A stretch of 64,000 nt of DNA, from the NCBI GenBank assembly GCA_020161535.1, contig JAIUNW010000003.1:248001-312000 (forward strand). The letters run 5' to 3'. How positions within the stretch are numbered: the first letter of the stretch is position 1; each line of letters opens with the position of its first letter. Below are positions 52,594-62,048 of this stretch, piece by piece. This stretch comes from Bacteroidota bacterium. GTDB taxonomy: Bacteria > Bacteroidota > Bacteroidia > Chitinophagales > Chitinophagaceae. Both the position numbers and the translations under genes were made by a program. Below the pieces are notes generated by a model. The model saw only the letters and a program-made list of their open reading frames with translations. It was not told where the DNA came from and searched no databases.

Positions 52594-53621
52594 CACTGAA
52601 AATCCTAACGGGTATTTTCATTTATATCGTGTTCCAACTGAATTTCTTTTCGGTATGGCAACTGGGCTTTGGTTGGAAAGCCGCCCTCGTCGATGCCGGC
52701 ATCAACCTGGTATTACAAATCGTTGCGGCGGCGGTCATCGAAAATATTTTTCGCTTTTACCAACCGCGACTGAACCAGCTATGGATCGCCGTGGGCATGA
52801 GCGCCTTGTTTGGCATGCTGCTGGTGATCTTTGCCAAACTATTGATTGGTCTCCTGCCCGCCGCTGCTGACTATACCAGTTTTCTAAACCGCAGCACGGG
52901 CATCCGCATCGGTTTTTCTATATTGCTCATGTCTTGCATCTCGATCCTGACCATTGTGTGGAATATGCTGCGTCGCGAAAGAGAAAACAACAACCGCAAA
53001 CGAGAAACCGAAAGATTATCGCGCGAGGCCGAACTCTTCAAACTACGCCAGCAACTACAACCGCATTTTTTATTCAACAGCCTCAATTCGATCAGCTCGC
53101 TGGTAGTAGCCGAACCCAAAGAAGCGCGCAAAATGATTGAACAGCTCTCCACTTTTCTTCGCTCTACCATCAACCGGAAAGACGGTGAAATGATTTCACT
53201 GCAAGAAGAGCTGGCGCAAATAGAAAGATACCTTACCATTGAAAAATTGCGTTTCGGTCACCGGCTGCAAACAGATATGCATACCGATGACAATTGCAGC
53301 AACAGTCAACTGCCACCATTGCTGCTGCAACCGGTTGTTGAAAATGCCATTAAATTTGGGCTTTACGATACCATCGGCGATGTCGTCATCGGTATCAACG
53401 CGGTCTGTCAAAACAACGAGCTGCTGATCACCGTAACCAATCCCTTTGATCCCGAAACCAGCAGCAGTAAAAAAGGAACGGGCTTCGGTCTCTCGGGTGT
53501 GCAGCGCCGACTCTATTTACTGTTCGGCCGGCAGGATTTGTTGAAAACCGACAGCAACGAAAACACATTCATCACCACTATTCGAATTCCGCAAGTATAT
53601 GTTCAAGGCAATACTGATTGA
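52566..53621 (+). CDS. LytS/YehU-type membrane histidine kinase
   Basis: 351 residues. Four membrane helices in the first 140 residues precede a coiled-coil stretch (RRERENNNRKRETERLSREA) and the His_kinase domain with LRQQLQPHFLFNSLNSISSL, the phosphorylated His being in QPHFLFN. The ATPase part has PPLLLQPVVENAIKFG and GTGFGLSGVQRRL. Typical of kinases paired with LytTR regulators. It overlaps the regulator gene by 23 bp. Confidence 0.92.
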   Translation: MPTAPVSNLTLKILTGIFIYIVFQLNFFSVWQLGFGWKAALVDAGINLVLQIVAAAVIENIFRFYQPRLNQLWIAVGMSALFGMLLVIFAKLLIGLLPAAADYTSFLNRSTGIRIGFSILLMSCISILTIVWNMLRRERENNNRKRETERLSREAELFKLRQQLQPHFLFNSLNSISSLVVAEPKEARKMIEQLSTFLRSTINRKDGEMISLQEELAQIERYLTIEKLRFGHRLQTDMHTDDNCSNSQLPPLLLQPVVENAIKFGLYDTIGDVVIGINAVCQNNELLITVTNPFDPETSSSKKGTGFGLSGVQRRLYLLFGRQDLLKTDSNENTFITTIRIPQVYVQGNTD

Positions 53622-54486
53622 CGACGAACCACTGGCCAGCAGGATGGTAAAAGAATACCTCAGCGAGTATACAAATATCGAGGTCGTGGCTGTTTGCCAG
53701 GATGGCTTTGAAGGCGTGAAAGCCATCCAACTACACAAACCCGACCTGGTTTTTCTGGACATTCAGATGCCAAAGATCAACGGTTTTGAAATGCTGGAAT
53801 TGATCGAAAATCCGCCAGCCATTATTTTCACCACCGCCTTCGACGAATATGCCATCAAGGCCTTCGAACAACATGCGGTCGATTACTTGTTGAAACCTTT
53901 TTCGCAGGAAAGATTTGATAAAGCGGTGCGGCGTTTTATAAGCCAGGCCAGCAACACGAGTGTGGCCAGCGGCAGTTCACCTGACCCATCAAATCGGAAA
54001 AACGAATCTACCAACAACAGCGGCACAGCAAACAACCACGCTGCAAACAACAAAGACGCTACAAACAGCAGCGACCAACCTCTAACCAACCCCTATCATT
54101 CGCAGAAGGAAAAAACCCGGGCCCTACTCGACACCGCAGCGCAATCGCCCGAGCAGGCTGACCGCATCGTGATTCGTGACAATAGCCATATCCGCATCAT
54201 CCCAGTACCCGATATCATCTACATTGAAGCGGCCGACGACTACGCACGCATCGTCACCGCCAACGGCGCGTACCTGAAAAACAAAACCATGTCGTCGTTT
54301 GAAAAACAATTGCCCCCGCAAACTTTCGTGCGCATCCACCGATCCACCATCGTGAACGTCACCCACATCACCCAACTTCATCCGCACGACAAAGAAAACT
54401 ACATGGCCCTGCTGAAAAATGGAATCAAATTAACCGTTTCAAAAACGGGCTACGCCAAATTGCGCGATATCCTGGGTATGCGATAA
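53599..54486 (+). CDS. LytTR response regulator with long Asn/Ser linker
   Basis: A receiver (residues 1-115; LIDDEPLASRM, phospho-acceptor Asp in LVFLDIQMPKING, and Lys in YLLKPFS) is joined to a LytTR DNA-binding domain (about 185-295; IIYIEAADDYARIVTANG and RIHRSTIVNVTHI). The linker of about 60 residues is unusually long and rich in Asn and Ser (TNNSGTANNHAANNKDATNS). It is co-transcribed with its kinase, and presumably regulates genes in response to envelope signals from the LiaF-like protein. Confidence 0.93.
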   Translation: MFKAILIDDEPLASRMVKEYLSEYTNIEVVAVCQDGFEGVKAIQLHKPDLVFLDIQMPKINGFEMLELIENPPAIIFTTAFDEYAIKAFEQHAVDYLLKPFSQERFDKAVRRFISQASNTSVASGSSPDPSNRKNESTNNSGTANNHAANNKDATNSSDQPLTNPYHSQKEKTRALLDTAAQSPEQADRIVIRDNSHIRIIPVPDIIYIEAADDYARIVTANGAYLKNKTMSSFEKQLPPQTFVRIHRSTIVNVTHITQLHPHDKENYMALLKNGIKLTVSKTGYAKLRDILGMR

Positions 54487-54533
54487 CCACTGCACTGGTA
54501 GGCGATAACAGCCACGCAGATATGCTATCACCG

Positions 54534-55151
54534 CTACACCCCGTTCTGGAGATAATAATCCAATAAAGGCCTGGTCTTTTCCAGGCTTTCGTGCTGGATG
54601 CCGGAAATACCATAACGCTTGGCCGATTGTATAAACACAATCCGGTCATCTATATACACCACCTCTTCTTTCTTGAAATTGCCAATATCCAATGCATACT
54701 GGTACAACGATTTATCTGGCTTGCGCACATTCAGGTAACAGGACGATATAAAGGCGTCAAACACCTCGTGCAAATGAAACCGGCTGATCCGGTATTCATT
54801 CAACTCGCGGGCTTCGTTGTTCAACGCAAACACTTTTAGGCCGTATTGATGCTTAACTTTTTTGATGTAGTCGATCATTTCGGGGATGGCGGTCGACTGC
54901 GCAAAGATGAATTCACGCAACTCCTCCTTGCTGGAAACACCCATATCAACAATCAGCAAATCGAGGTACTCATCAAAGCTCATTTTACCGGCTTCAAACG
55001 CATCAAAAATAATATGGTGTCGTTCGTTCAGCACATCGTAATCGAGCGAAAATTTTTCCGCCGCCCGGGCCCTTGCTTTTCGGTCCCACCCATTCGACAA
55101 CAACACGCCGCCGATGTCCAGCAACAAAGCCCTGATTTTTGTACCTGCCAT
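54534..55151 (-). CDS. HAD-superfamily hydrolase
   Basis: 205 residues. Motif I reads LLLDIGGVLLSNGWD, with the nucleophile Asp, followed by VFALNNEARELN (motif II region), VRKPDKSLYQYALD (Lys) and VVYIDDRIVFIQSA (motif IV). This variant, DIGG in place of DxD, is common in the bacterial HAD-IA group near epoxide-hydrolase-like phosphatases. The substrate is unknown; phosphorylated sugars are usual. It shares an intergenic region of 9 bp with anmK on the same strand. Confidence 0.88.
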   Translation of the reverse strand: MAGTKIRALLLDIGGVLLSNGWDRKARARAAEKFSLDYDVLNERHHIIFDAFEAGKMSFDEYLDLLIVDMGVSSKEELREFIFAQSTAIPEMIDYIKKVKHQYGLKVFALNNEARELNEYRISRFHLHEVFDAFISSCYLNVRKPDKSLYQYALDIGNFKKEEVVYIDDRIVFIQSAKRYGISGIQHESLEKTRPLLDYYLQNGV

Positions 55152-55160
55152 AAAATAGTT

Positions 55161-56264
55161 TTATGCTTCTGTTCCCAACCAAAGCGCGCCACCAATGCTA
55201 TCTCTACTGGCACCGGTAACCGAACTCAACACATTGTATTCTTCGCGCCAGCGCAATACCCCAATCAATGCCATCACCACCGCTTCTTTGTATTCAATCA
55301 TTTTGCGATCGGGCACCACCAGGGTCAACCCAATATCGGCTAATTCTTCGGCAATTCGTTGCACCAAAAAACCATTCAAGGCACCACCACCCGTTACCAG
55401 CAACCTTTGCCCCTTGATTGGCAGGTTTTCTTTTGCAGCCAGCATCAGGATCTCTTTCTTTATCTGCAAGGCAATATGGTCTACAAAACTATGCAGGGCA
55501 TCGGGCACCGATAGGCCCGCAGCTTTCACCATCGGGTACACCACATCGGTACCAAAATCATTGCTGAGCGATTTCGGATAGGGCAACCCGTAATAATCGA
55601 GCGCTTCAAGCGAACGCAATAAAGAGGCGGATGATTTTCCGCTTGCTGCCAGCGCCCCATCTGCATCCATGGTCAATCCCATTGGTTTCACCAGGAGGTT
55701 TAACACGCGGTTCGCGGGACAAATATCATACGCATAATAGTGATCATTGTGCCTGAACGAAATATTCGCAATGCCACCCAGGTTCAATAAAAACTCGTAT
55801 TCGCTGAGCAATAATTTTTCGCCAATGGGCACAATCGGCGCGCCTTGTCCGCCGAAAGCAATATCCAGTGCCCGCAAATCACTGATCACCGGCAGCCCTG
55901 TTTCAGCCGCAATCGCAGCACCATCTCCCAACTGCCCTGTCATCTGTCGCAAAGGCATATGAAAAGTAGTATGCCCATGCGAAGCAATCATATCCACTTT
56001 GTGCCACAGTCCATATTCTTCAATGAAATGATTCACGGCGCGACCAATGAAATGACCATAATCACTGTGCAATAACAAATAGTCCATCGCATTTAAGTGA
56101 ATGGCTTCTTGTAAACGATCATGCCAGTCGCGATCATACGCTACTGTTGTTGCTTGTTGAATGTCCATCGACCATTTGCCACCGGTTTCCTGAAAATGTA
56201 CATACGCGATGTCCAATCCGTCGAGCGAGCTGCCGCTCATCAATCCAATTGCTTTGTATACCAT
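55161..56264 (-). CDS. anmK: Anhydro-N-acetylmuramic acid kinase
   Basis: Phosphorylates and opens 1,6-anhydro-MurNAc in peptidoglycan recycling. The N-terminus MVYKAIGLMSGSSLDGLD from ATG 56264 matches family starts, so the 17 codons upstream are omitted; 367 residues. Further motifs: HGHTTFHMPL, GDGAAIAAETGLPVISDLR, LNLGGIANISF and LLVTGGGALNGFLVQRI. It lies divergent from upp. Confidence 0.94.
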   Translation of the reverse strand: MVYKAIGLMSGSSLDGLDIAYVHFQETGGKWSMDIQQATTVAYDRDWHDRLQEAIHLNAMDYLLLHSDYGHFIGRAVNHFIEEYGLWHKVDMIASHGHTTFHMPLRQMTGQLGDGAAIAAETGLPVISDLRALDIAFGGQGAPIVPIGEKLLLSEYEFLLNLGGIANISFRHNDHYYAYDICPANRVLNLLVKPMGLTMDADGALAASGKSSASLLRSLEALDYYGLPYPKSLSNDFGTDVVYPMVKAAGLSVPDALHSFVDHIALQIKKEILMLAAKENLPIKGQRLLVTGGGALNGFLVQRIAEELADIGLTLVVPDRKMIEYKEAVVMALIGVLRWREEYNVLSSVTGASRDSIGGALWLGTEA

Positions 56265-56329
56265 GAAAAAATGTTTTGTGGGGCGCCTGCAAATTACAAT
56301 CTTTGAATCCTGCACAAAAAAGGATTCTC

Positions 56330-56980
56330 ATGGTTGTTAATTTAAGTGCCCACTATTCTTTGCTCTGCGACTGGGTGGATGAACTGCGCGACATCAGCGT
56401 TCAACAAGACCGCATGCGTTTCAGGCGCAACCTCGAAAGAATTGGTGAAGTAGCGGCGCTGGAAATCAGCAAACAAATGCCTTTTGTCGAAAAAGAAACC
56501 CAAACCCCCATGGGCTATTCTACCACGAAGGTGTTGGAACAACAACCGGTGCTGGCCACTATTTTACGGGCGGGCTTGCCCCTGCACCAGGGACTGCTCA
56601 ATTATTTCGACAAAGCCGATAATGCCTTTGTTTCGGCCTATCGCAAACACCTGCCCGATGGCTCTTTTGAGATCAGCCTGGAGTATATATCCAGTCCCGA
56701 CCTCGACGACCGGGTATTGATTATCTCCGACCCCATGCTCGCCACGGGCTCCTCCCTCGTAAAAACCATCCAATACCTCCGCGAAGAAGGGAAAGCCCGC
56801 GAAATTCATGTGGTAACCGCCATTGCCTGTACCGTTGGCATAGAATATGTAAAACGTAGTGAGCCCCATGTGAAAATATGGTGCGGCGCTATCGACGACG
56901 AACTGACGGCCAAAGGCTATATTGTACCGGGTTTGGGTGATGCCGGCGACCTTTCATACGGAATAAAACAGCAGTCGTAG
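56330..56980 (+). CDS. upp: Uracil phosphoribosyltransferase
   Basis: Forms UMP from uracil and PRPP in pyrimidine salvage. The PRPP-binding loop is VLIISDPMLATGSSL; upstream ATILRAGLPLHQGL and downstream GAIDDELTAKGYIVPGLGDAGD complete the UPRT pattern. The ATG at 56330 gives 216 residues, a family-typical size, and the extension to 56276 overlaps the divergent anmK leader and is rejected. Confidence 0.93.
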   Translation: MVVNLSAHYSLLCDWVDELRDISVQQDRMRFRRNLERIGEVAALEISKQMPFVEKETQTPMGYSTTKVLEQQPVLATILRAGLPLHQGLLNYFDKADNAFVSAYRKHLPDGSFEISLEYISSPDLDDRVLIISDPMLATGSSLVKTIQYLREEGKAREIHVVTAIACTVGIEYVKRSEPHVKIWCGAIDDELTAKGYIVPGLGDAGDLSYGIKQQS

Positions 56981-57025
56981 AATAATTCGGCGCCCTCAAC
57001 GTTTTATAGTACTTTACCAGTCCTG

Positions 57026-58039
57026 ATGAGAACCGCCACCTTGATACTGCTTACGCTGGGCCTATTTACCACAGCCTTGAAGGCACAGGACCCGCATTTC
57101 TCCCAGTTTTTTGCTTCTCCCCTCACGCTGAATCCCGCTTATACCGGTAAATTCAACGGAACGGTGCGTGTTTCGGGCAATTATCGCGATCAATGGCCCG
57201 AAATCAGCAAGGCATTTGTGACCTCCACCCTGGCCCTCGATGCCCCCATTTTCAAAGGAAAACTCAATAGCAACGATACCTGGGGCGTGGGCGTGATGGC
57301 CCTGACCGACCGCACCGCCAATGGCATTCTCAATAGTAATTTCATCTCGGTATCAACGGCTTACCACAAAGCGCTCGACGAAGACGGCTTCCACCAACTC
57401 GGCGTCGGTTTCCAGGGCAGCTATGCCAGCAAAAGGCTCGATGGCTCCCAGCTAAATTTCGAAAACGAACTGGCCCTCGATGGCACCTGGTCCAATCCCA
57501 GTGGTGAATCGATCGACAATACCCGCATCGGCGTTCATTATTTCGACTTCAATGCCGGGGTCATTTATAGCGGCTCCACCACGGGCGATAACAATTTTTA
57601 CGGCGGTGTTTCGGTGTACCATATCAACCGGCCGCAAGAAAATTTTACCGGCGGTTACTATACCCTGCAACCCCGGGTAACCATTCACGGTGGCGGCTAT
57701 TTTCCTACGGGCGAAAACACCACCCTGCATGTATCGGCCCAACACAGCCGGCAGGCGGGCGCGTTTGAAACCCTGGTGGGTGGTGCCCTGGCCCTTACCC
57801 TGAACGGCGATTTCGACAAACCCACCAGTGTGTACCTGGGTAGTTGGTATCGACTGAAAGATGCCCTGATCCCTTACCTGGGGCTTGAATGGAATGATTT
57901 CCGCCTGGGTGCTACCTATGATGTAAATACCTCCAGCCTCAAAACGGCTTCGCAACGCCGCGGTGGCATCGAGATCTCCCTGATCTATATCAAACGCCAC
58001 AGCGATGGCAGAAAAGACATTCCCTGCCCCAAGTTCTAA
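57026..58039 (+). CDS. PorP/SprF-family type IX secretion membrane protein
   Basis: 337 residues with the signal peptide ALKAQDPHFSQF. PorP/SprF proteins are outer-membrane barrels that partner with secreted type IX cargo. The family start DPHFSQFFASPLTLNPAYTG is very clear, as are GNYRDQWPEI, VGVMALTD and the barrel strands ending in GGIEISLIYI. It stands alone, not next to a gliding adhesin gene, so its partner is elsewhere. This gene is a strong marker of Bacteroidota. Confidence 0.94.
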   Translation: MRTATLILLTLGLFTTALKAQDPHFSQFFASPLTLNPAYTGKFNGTVRVSGNYRDQWPEISKAFVTSTLALDAPIFKGKLNSNDTWGVGVMALTDRTANGILNSNFISVSTAYHKALDEDGFHQLGVGFQGSYASKRLDGSQLNFENELALDGTWSNPSGESIDNTRIGVHYFDFNAGVIYSGSTTGDNNFYGGVSVYHINRPQENFTGGYYTLQPRVTIHGGGYFPTGENTTLHVSAQHSRQAGAFETLVGGALALTLNGDFDKPTSVYLGSWYRLKDALIPYLGLEWNDFRLGATYDVNTSSLKTASQRRGGIEISLIYIKRHSDGRKDIPCPKF

Positions 58040-58651
58040 TCATGTACGCCATTTCAACGGGCCACTAACCGAGGCATTCCCCTTGATATAAAAACGATAG
58101 GGCAGCAATGCGTCCTGCCCCGCATAGTCGACGCCAATGCGCGCACTTACCCCCATTTCGGCCGGCGGCAATACATACCCATCGTCGTAAATACTGATTT
58201 CTTTTTGCAGCGAATCACCACTGTGCGCAGTGTGAATGCCCAATACGCGCGTCACATTACCTGGACCACGACCCAGGCTATTATCGGGGGATGATTTATT
58301 GGCGCGGGCCAACATGGTATCGATGCCGGCCACCGGTTCAATGGCCCGGATCAACACCACCAGCGGATGCCCCTCCGGCGCCAAGGTCACATTAAAGAGA
58401 TGATGGATGCCATAACAGAGATACACATACGCTTTTCCGCCTTTGCCGAATTGCACTTCGGTGCGGGCCGTTCTGCGGTTGTTGTACGAGTGGGACGCAC
58501 GATCAACCACGCCATTGTATGCTTCAGTTTCTACAATGCGACCACTGGTGTACAACCCATCAAAACGCGTTACCAACAGCTTCCCCAACAAGGTTTGTGC
58601 AGCATGAATCACATCATCGGTCAAATAAAATGCAGCCGGTAATTTTCGCAT
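58040..58651 (-). CDS. mpg: 3-methyladenine DNA glycosylase (AAG/MPG type)
   Basis: Removes alkylated purines such as 3-methyladenine from DNA. The AAG signature is present: LLGKLLVTRFDGLYTSGRIVETEAYNG with the catalytic Glu, SHSYNNRRTARTEVQFGKGGKAYVYLCYGIHHLFNVTL (cited in part) and GPGNVTRVLGI. 203 residues. Its 3' end abuts that of PorP/SprF. Confidence 0.94.
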   Translation of the reverse strand: MRKLPAAFYLTDDVIHAAQTLLGKLLVTRFDGLYTSGRIVETEAYNGVVDRASHSYNNRRTARTEVQFGKGGKAYVYLCYGIHHLFNVTLAPEGHPLVVLIRAIEPVAGIDTMLARANKSSPDNSLGRGPGNVTRVLGIHTAHSGDSLQKEISIYDDGYVLPPAEMGVSARIGVDYAGQDALLPYRFYIKGNASVSGPLKWRT

Positions 58652-58704
58652 GATTTTCGCTGGTTGTCATCAATGTAATACATTTAGGCGCTAAATGCTC
58701 AGGA

Positions 58705-59460
58705 TTGCTCAAAGAGATCATCATTGCTGCACAGTCTTTTTTCAAAGCCCATCGGTTTATCCGGGAGCACAAGCTCTGGCGATGGATCATTGGGCCGGGT
58801 ATCGCCTACCTGGTATTGTTCCTGGTGGGTCTCTACTTCTTCCTGAAATCGAGCAATGCCGCTGTTAACTACCTGAGCGACCTCATCGGCATCGACCGCT
58901 GGTTGCAGCAGCAACGCAATCCCTTTTTGAATTTTATTTTCCTGATGAGCAACCTGATGGTGCGCATCCTGTTCGTGTTCTTCTATTTCTCCTTCTTCAA
59001 ATATTTTTTCCTCATTGTCGGCTCGCCGGTATTTGCCTACCTCAGCGAAAAAACAGAATCGCTTATTGATGGCCGTGAGTATCCCTTCAGTTGGCCGCAG
59101 TTGATGAAAGACATAGTGCGCGGCATCCGCCTTTCGCTGCGCAACCTGCTCTGGCAAACCGTGTACACGGTATCGATACTACTCCTTTCATTTATTCCAC
59201 TGGTGGGTTGGATCAGCCCCATGCTCTCGCTGTTTGCCGAATGTTATTATTATGGCTTCTCCATGATCGATTATAGTTGCGAACGGCGCAAACTGGGCCC
59301 GGCCGAAAGCATCAAATTTATCACCGACCACAAGGGCCTGGCCATCGGCAATGGCCTGCTGTTTTACCTCATGCACCTGGTGCCGGTATTGGGTTGGCTG
59401 CTGGCCCCCAGCTATGCGGTGATTGCCGCCACCCTCAGTGTGCGCGAAATAGAAAAATGA
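58705..59460 (+). CDS. EI24/CysZ-like membrane protein
   Basis: 251 residues with at least four long hydrophobic segments (IIGPGIAYLVLFLVGLYFFL, LMVRILFVFFYFSFFKYFFLIVG in part, VYTVSILLLSFIPLVGWI, LVPVLGWLLAPSYAVIAAT). The FAYLSEKTESLIDG and FGLIDYSCERRK-like region fit the EI24 family. Function unclear; CysZ-related members move sulphate. The start is uncertain: the TTG at 58705 is the only likely one, directly next to a CAGGA sequence, and no in-frame ATG lies nearby. It is followed closely by the rsmI-like gene. Confidence 0.82.
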   Translation: MLKEIIIAAQSFFKAHRFIREHKLWRWIIGPGIAYLVLFLVGLYFFLKSSNAAVNYLSDLIGIDRWLQQQRNPFLNFIFLMSNLMVRILFVFFYFSFFKYFFLIVGSPVFAYLSEKTESLIDGREYPFSWPQLMKDIVRGIRLSLRNLLWQTVYTVSILLLSFIPLVGWISPMLSLFAECYYYGFSMIDYSCERRKLGPAESIKFITDHKGLAIGNGLLFYLMHLVPVLGWLLAPSYAVIAATLSVREIEK

Positions 59461-59464
59461 CCTT

Positions 59465-60172
59465 ATGGCTGCCACCGGAACTGTTTGGCTGATTCCCTGT
59501 TACCTCGAAGAAACATCGATGGATTGCCTGCCGACCTATATCCTGCCGGCTGTTCAGCAATGCCAGGTCTTCTTTGTCGAAAACGAAAGAACAGCGCGCC
59601 GCTACCTGAAAAAATGGTGGAAGGAAATGGTGATCGACAACTATGAATGGCATGCGATCGACAAAGTAGAAGCCAATACCCTGGCCGTTTTTAAGCAACG
59701 ATTAAAAGAAGGTAAAACGATTGGTATTTTAAGCGAGGCCGGTTGCCCCGGTGTGGCCGACCCCGGACAATTACTCATTGCCGCCGCGCAAGAAAGCCAT
59801 GCCAGCGTGAAGCCCCTGGTGGGGCCCAGTTCCATCTTGCTGGCCCTGATGGCCAGCGGCATGAACGGCCAGCAATTCAGCTTCAAAGGCTACCTGCCCA
59901 TCGACAGCCAGCAACGCAACAAAGCCATTAAAGAATTGGAAGCCGAATCGGCCAAACAACATTGCACGCAGATCTTTATTGAAACGCCCTACCGCAACCG
60001 GCAACTTTTTGACACCCTGCTGCAGCAATGCAAACCCAATACGCGGTTATGCATCGCCGTTAACCTCACGGCAGCCGATGAAATCGTGCAAACCAAAACA
60101 GTGGCGGACTGGAAGAAACATTTGCCCGACTGGCAAAAAAAGCCGGCCATCTTTTTACTGCTGGCGCAATAG
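59465..60172 (+). CDS. RsmI-like SAM-dependent methyltransferase
   Basis: Tetrapyrrole-methylase fold, 235 residues; GTVWLIPCYLEE and the central AGCPGVADPGQLLIAAAQE resemble RsmI, which methylates C1402 of 16S rRNA at the 2'-O. The motif VKPLVGPSSILLALMASGMNGQQFSFKGYLP (cited in part) matches the same family. It lacks the C-terminal part of full RsmI, as is the rule in shorter Bacteroidota relatives, and its target may therefore differ. Located 4 bp after the EI24 gene. Confidence 0.85.
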   Translation: MAATGTVWLIPCYLEETSMDCLPTYILPAVQQCQVFFVENERTARRYLKKWWKEMVIDNYEWHAIDKVEANTLAVFKQRLKEGKTIGILSEAGCPGVADPGQLLIAAAQESHASVKPLVGPSSILLALMASGMNGQQFSFKGYLPIDSQQRNKAIKELEAESAKQHCTQIFIETPYRNRQLFDTLLQQCKPNTRLCIAVNLTAADEIVQTKTVADWKKHLPDWQKKPAIFLLLAQ

Positions 60173-60192
60173 CTGGCAATGCGCCGACTTGA

Positions 60193-60603
60193 TCAATGTA
60201 CCACCGGCTTCGGATCAATCACCGTACTGCCATCGGCACCCCGCATCGCCATAATGCTATCCACCACATATACGGTATTACCGCGCCAAGGCAGCACCCC
60301 ATTGTATTGCTTGTAATGCAATTCGAATTCTTTTCCGCTATTGCTCATGAGCTGGTTGGCGATTTGGTCATTCACTACCGAGAACTCAAATTCATAACTC
60401 TGGATACCACCAACGGCACCGCCTTTGAAACCAGACTGGATTAATTTCCCTTCCCAGGTTTTAAATACATAGCCCTTCTTCATCATGTAGTTCAGTTGCC
60501 CGGCTTTTACGCCTTCTGCAAACACCCAATTGTACCGATAGTAAAAAAAGCCTACCGAAAACAACAGCAGTACAATGATCAGTGTCCATAAAAACTTTCC
60601 CAT
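60193..60603 (-). CDS. Conserved hypothetical membrane-anchored protein
   Basis: 136 residues from ATG 60603 (MGKFLWTLIIVLLLFSVG), the codons before it being an overlong extension. One N-terminal membrane helix and a small extracytoplasmic domain (YYRYNWVFAEGVKAGQLNYMMKKGYVFKTWEGKLIQ in part, then SYEFEFSVVNDQIANQLM). Homologues are common in Bacteroidota, often with misleading names; the function is unknown. It lies just downstream of the peptidase gene on the same strand. Confidence 0.78.
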   Translation of the reverse strand: MGKFLWTLIIVLLLFSVGFFYYRYNWVFAEGVKAGQLNYMMKKGYVFKTWEGKLIQSGFKGGAVGGIQSYEFEFSVVNDQIANQLMSNSGKEFELHYKQYNGVLPWRGNTVYVVDSIMAMRGADGSTVIDPKPVVH

Positions 60604-60613
60604 AGTAATTAGT

Positions 60614-61985
60614 TTATTCGATGCCGTATTTGTCCACAAGGTATATCAGTATCGCCATGTTCAGCGCACCCAGGTCCAATTCGCGTTTGTTCACGTTTTC
60701 AAAAACATCGTTGGGCGTATGGTGGATGTCAAAATAGCGCGCCATCGGGCATTAATTCAGCCACCGCCGTACCGAGCGATACATTCAAAGGATTTACGTC
60801 AGCCCCGCCACCACCCGATACAAACCGGTACACACCATAGGGTTCCAGCAAAGGCACCCATGCATCCCATTTGGCCAGTTTGGCCGGCGGCAGCGAAACA
60901 CTAAAGCCCCGTGGTGTAAAACCACCCGCATCACTTTCGAGTGCAAACACATGTTTTTCACCCTTGGCCTTTGCCTCTTCGGCGTATTTGCGACCGCCGC
61001 GCAGGCCATTTTCTTCATTGGCAAACAAGACCACCCGAATAGTATGTCTTGGCGTATAACCCATTGCTTTCAAAGCCCGCAACACTTCAATGGCATGCAC
61101 GCAACCCGTACCATCGTCGTGCGCGCCTTCGGCAGGATCCCAACTATCGAGGTGTCCACCTACGGTAATATATTGATCCGGAAAAGCCGAACCCGTCAAC
61201 TCACCTATTACATTGTGTCCCACCGCATCGGGCAGGGTCTCCGCATTGGAACGATAAAAAACAGACACTTCTTTGCCGGCTTTCAGCAACGCAATCAGTT
61301 TATCGGCATCCTGCAAGCCCATGGCCGCCGCCGGAATTTTCGGCAGGCTGGTATCATAGCTCGTACTGCCGGTATGCGGGTAATTATCCGTGCTACCCGA
61401 AATAGAACGAATCAACACCGCTTTGGCCCCGTATTTGGCGGCGCGGCTCGGTCCGCTGCGACGATAGGCCCCATCAATGCCATACGCCATAAAAGTTTCG
61501 GGCAAACTATTATCAAACACATTATTATATACCACCAGCTTGCCTTTCAACTGGTCTTTTTTGGCTTCGAGGTCGCTAAAATCATTCACCAATATTGCCG
61601 GCAGGGTAACGCCCGCGGGGCCCGTACCCACCGAGTTACCGAGGGCCAGTATATTCAGTTTTATTTTGGCGGATCCGCCCTTCACCGTGTACCAGGCCGC
61701 TTCGTTTTTGCCCCGCTCCCAGTGCGGCACCCTACATTCCTGCAACCAAACTTTGTTGGCGCCTGCTTTCGACAATGTCTGCTGGCCCCAGGCTTCGGCC
61801 TTTCCCATACCGGTTGATCCCGCCAGGCGGCCACCCACCGTTTTACAGAGTACCCGCAGGTTCTCGTAGGCCGTTGATCGCAGTAAAATTTCTTCTGATA
61901 ATTGCTTAATAAACAGGGAGTCTTCGGTTTGTGCTGCGGCCCGCGTAAAACAGAAAACAGCCAATAACCAAACAAATCGACGCAT
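60614..61985 (-). pseudogene. M28 family metallopeptidase, frameshifted near its C-terminus
   Basis: The frame from 61985 encodes a signal peptide and an M28 zinc peptidase: VGGHLDSWDPAEG, AHDDGTGCVHAIEVL, FANEENGLRGG and ALESDAGGFTP supply most zinc ligands. It ends early at 60729 with ELMPDGALF. In the next frame the expected continuation RYFDIHHTPNDVFENVNKR, then ALNMAILIYLVDKYGIE and a stop at 60614 is intact. A 2-bp loss in the GC repeat at 60737-60742 (GCGCGC) would explain the break. The missing part holds the last zinc-ligand His (HHTPND). Either a recent inactivating mutation or an assembly error; rescue by ribosomal frameshifting is less likely. Confidence 0.85.
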
Positions 61986-62048
61986 GTGGGTGTTTTTTTA
62001 AAAATAGCTAAAGATTTTTAACCTTTACTCACTGTCAACAATTTGAAC

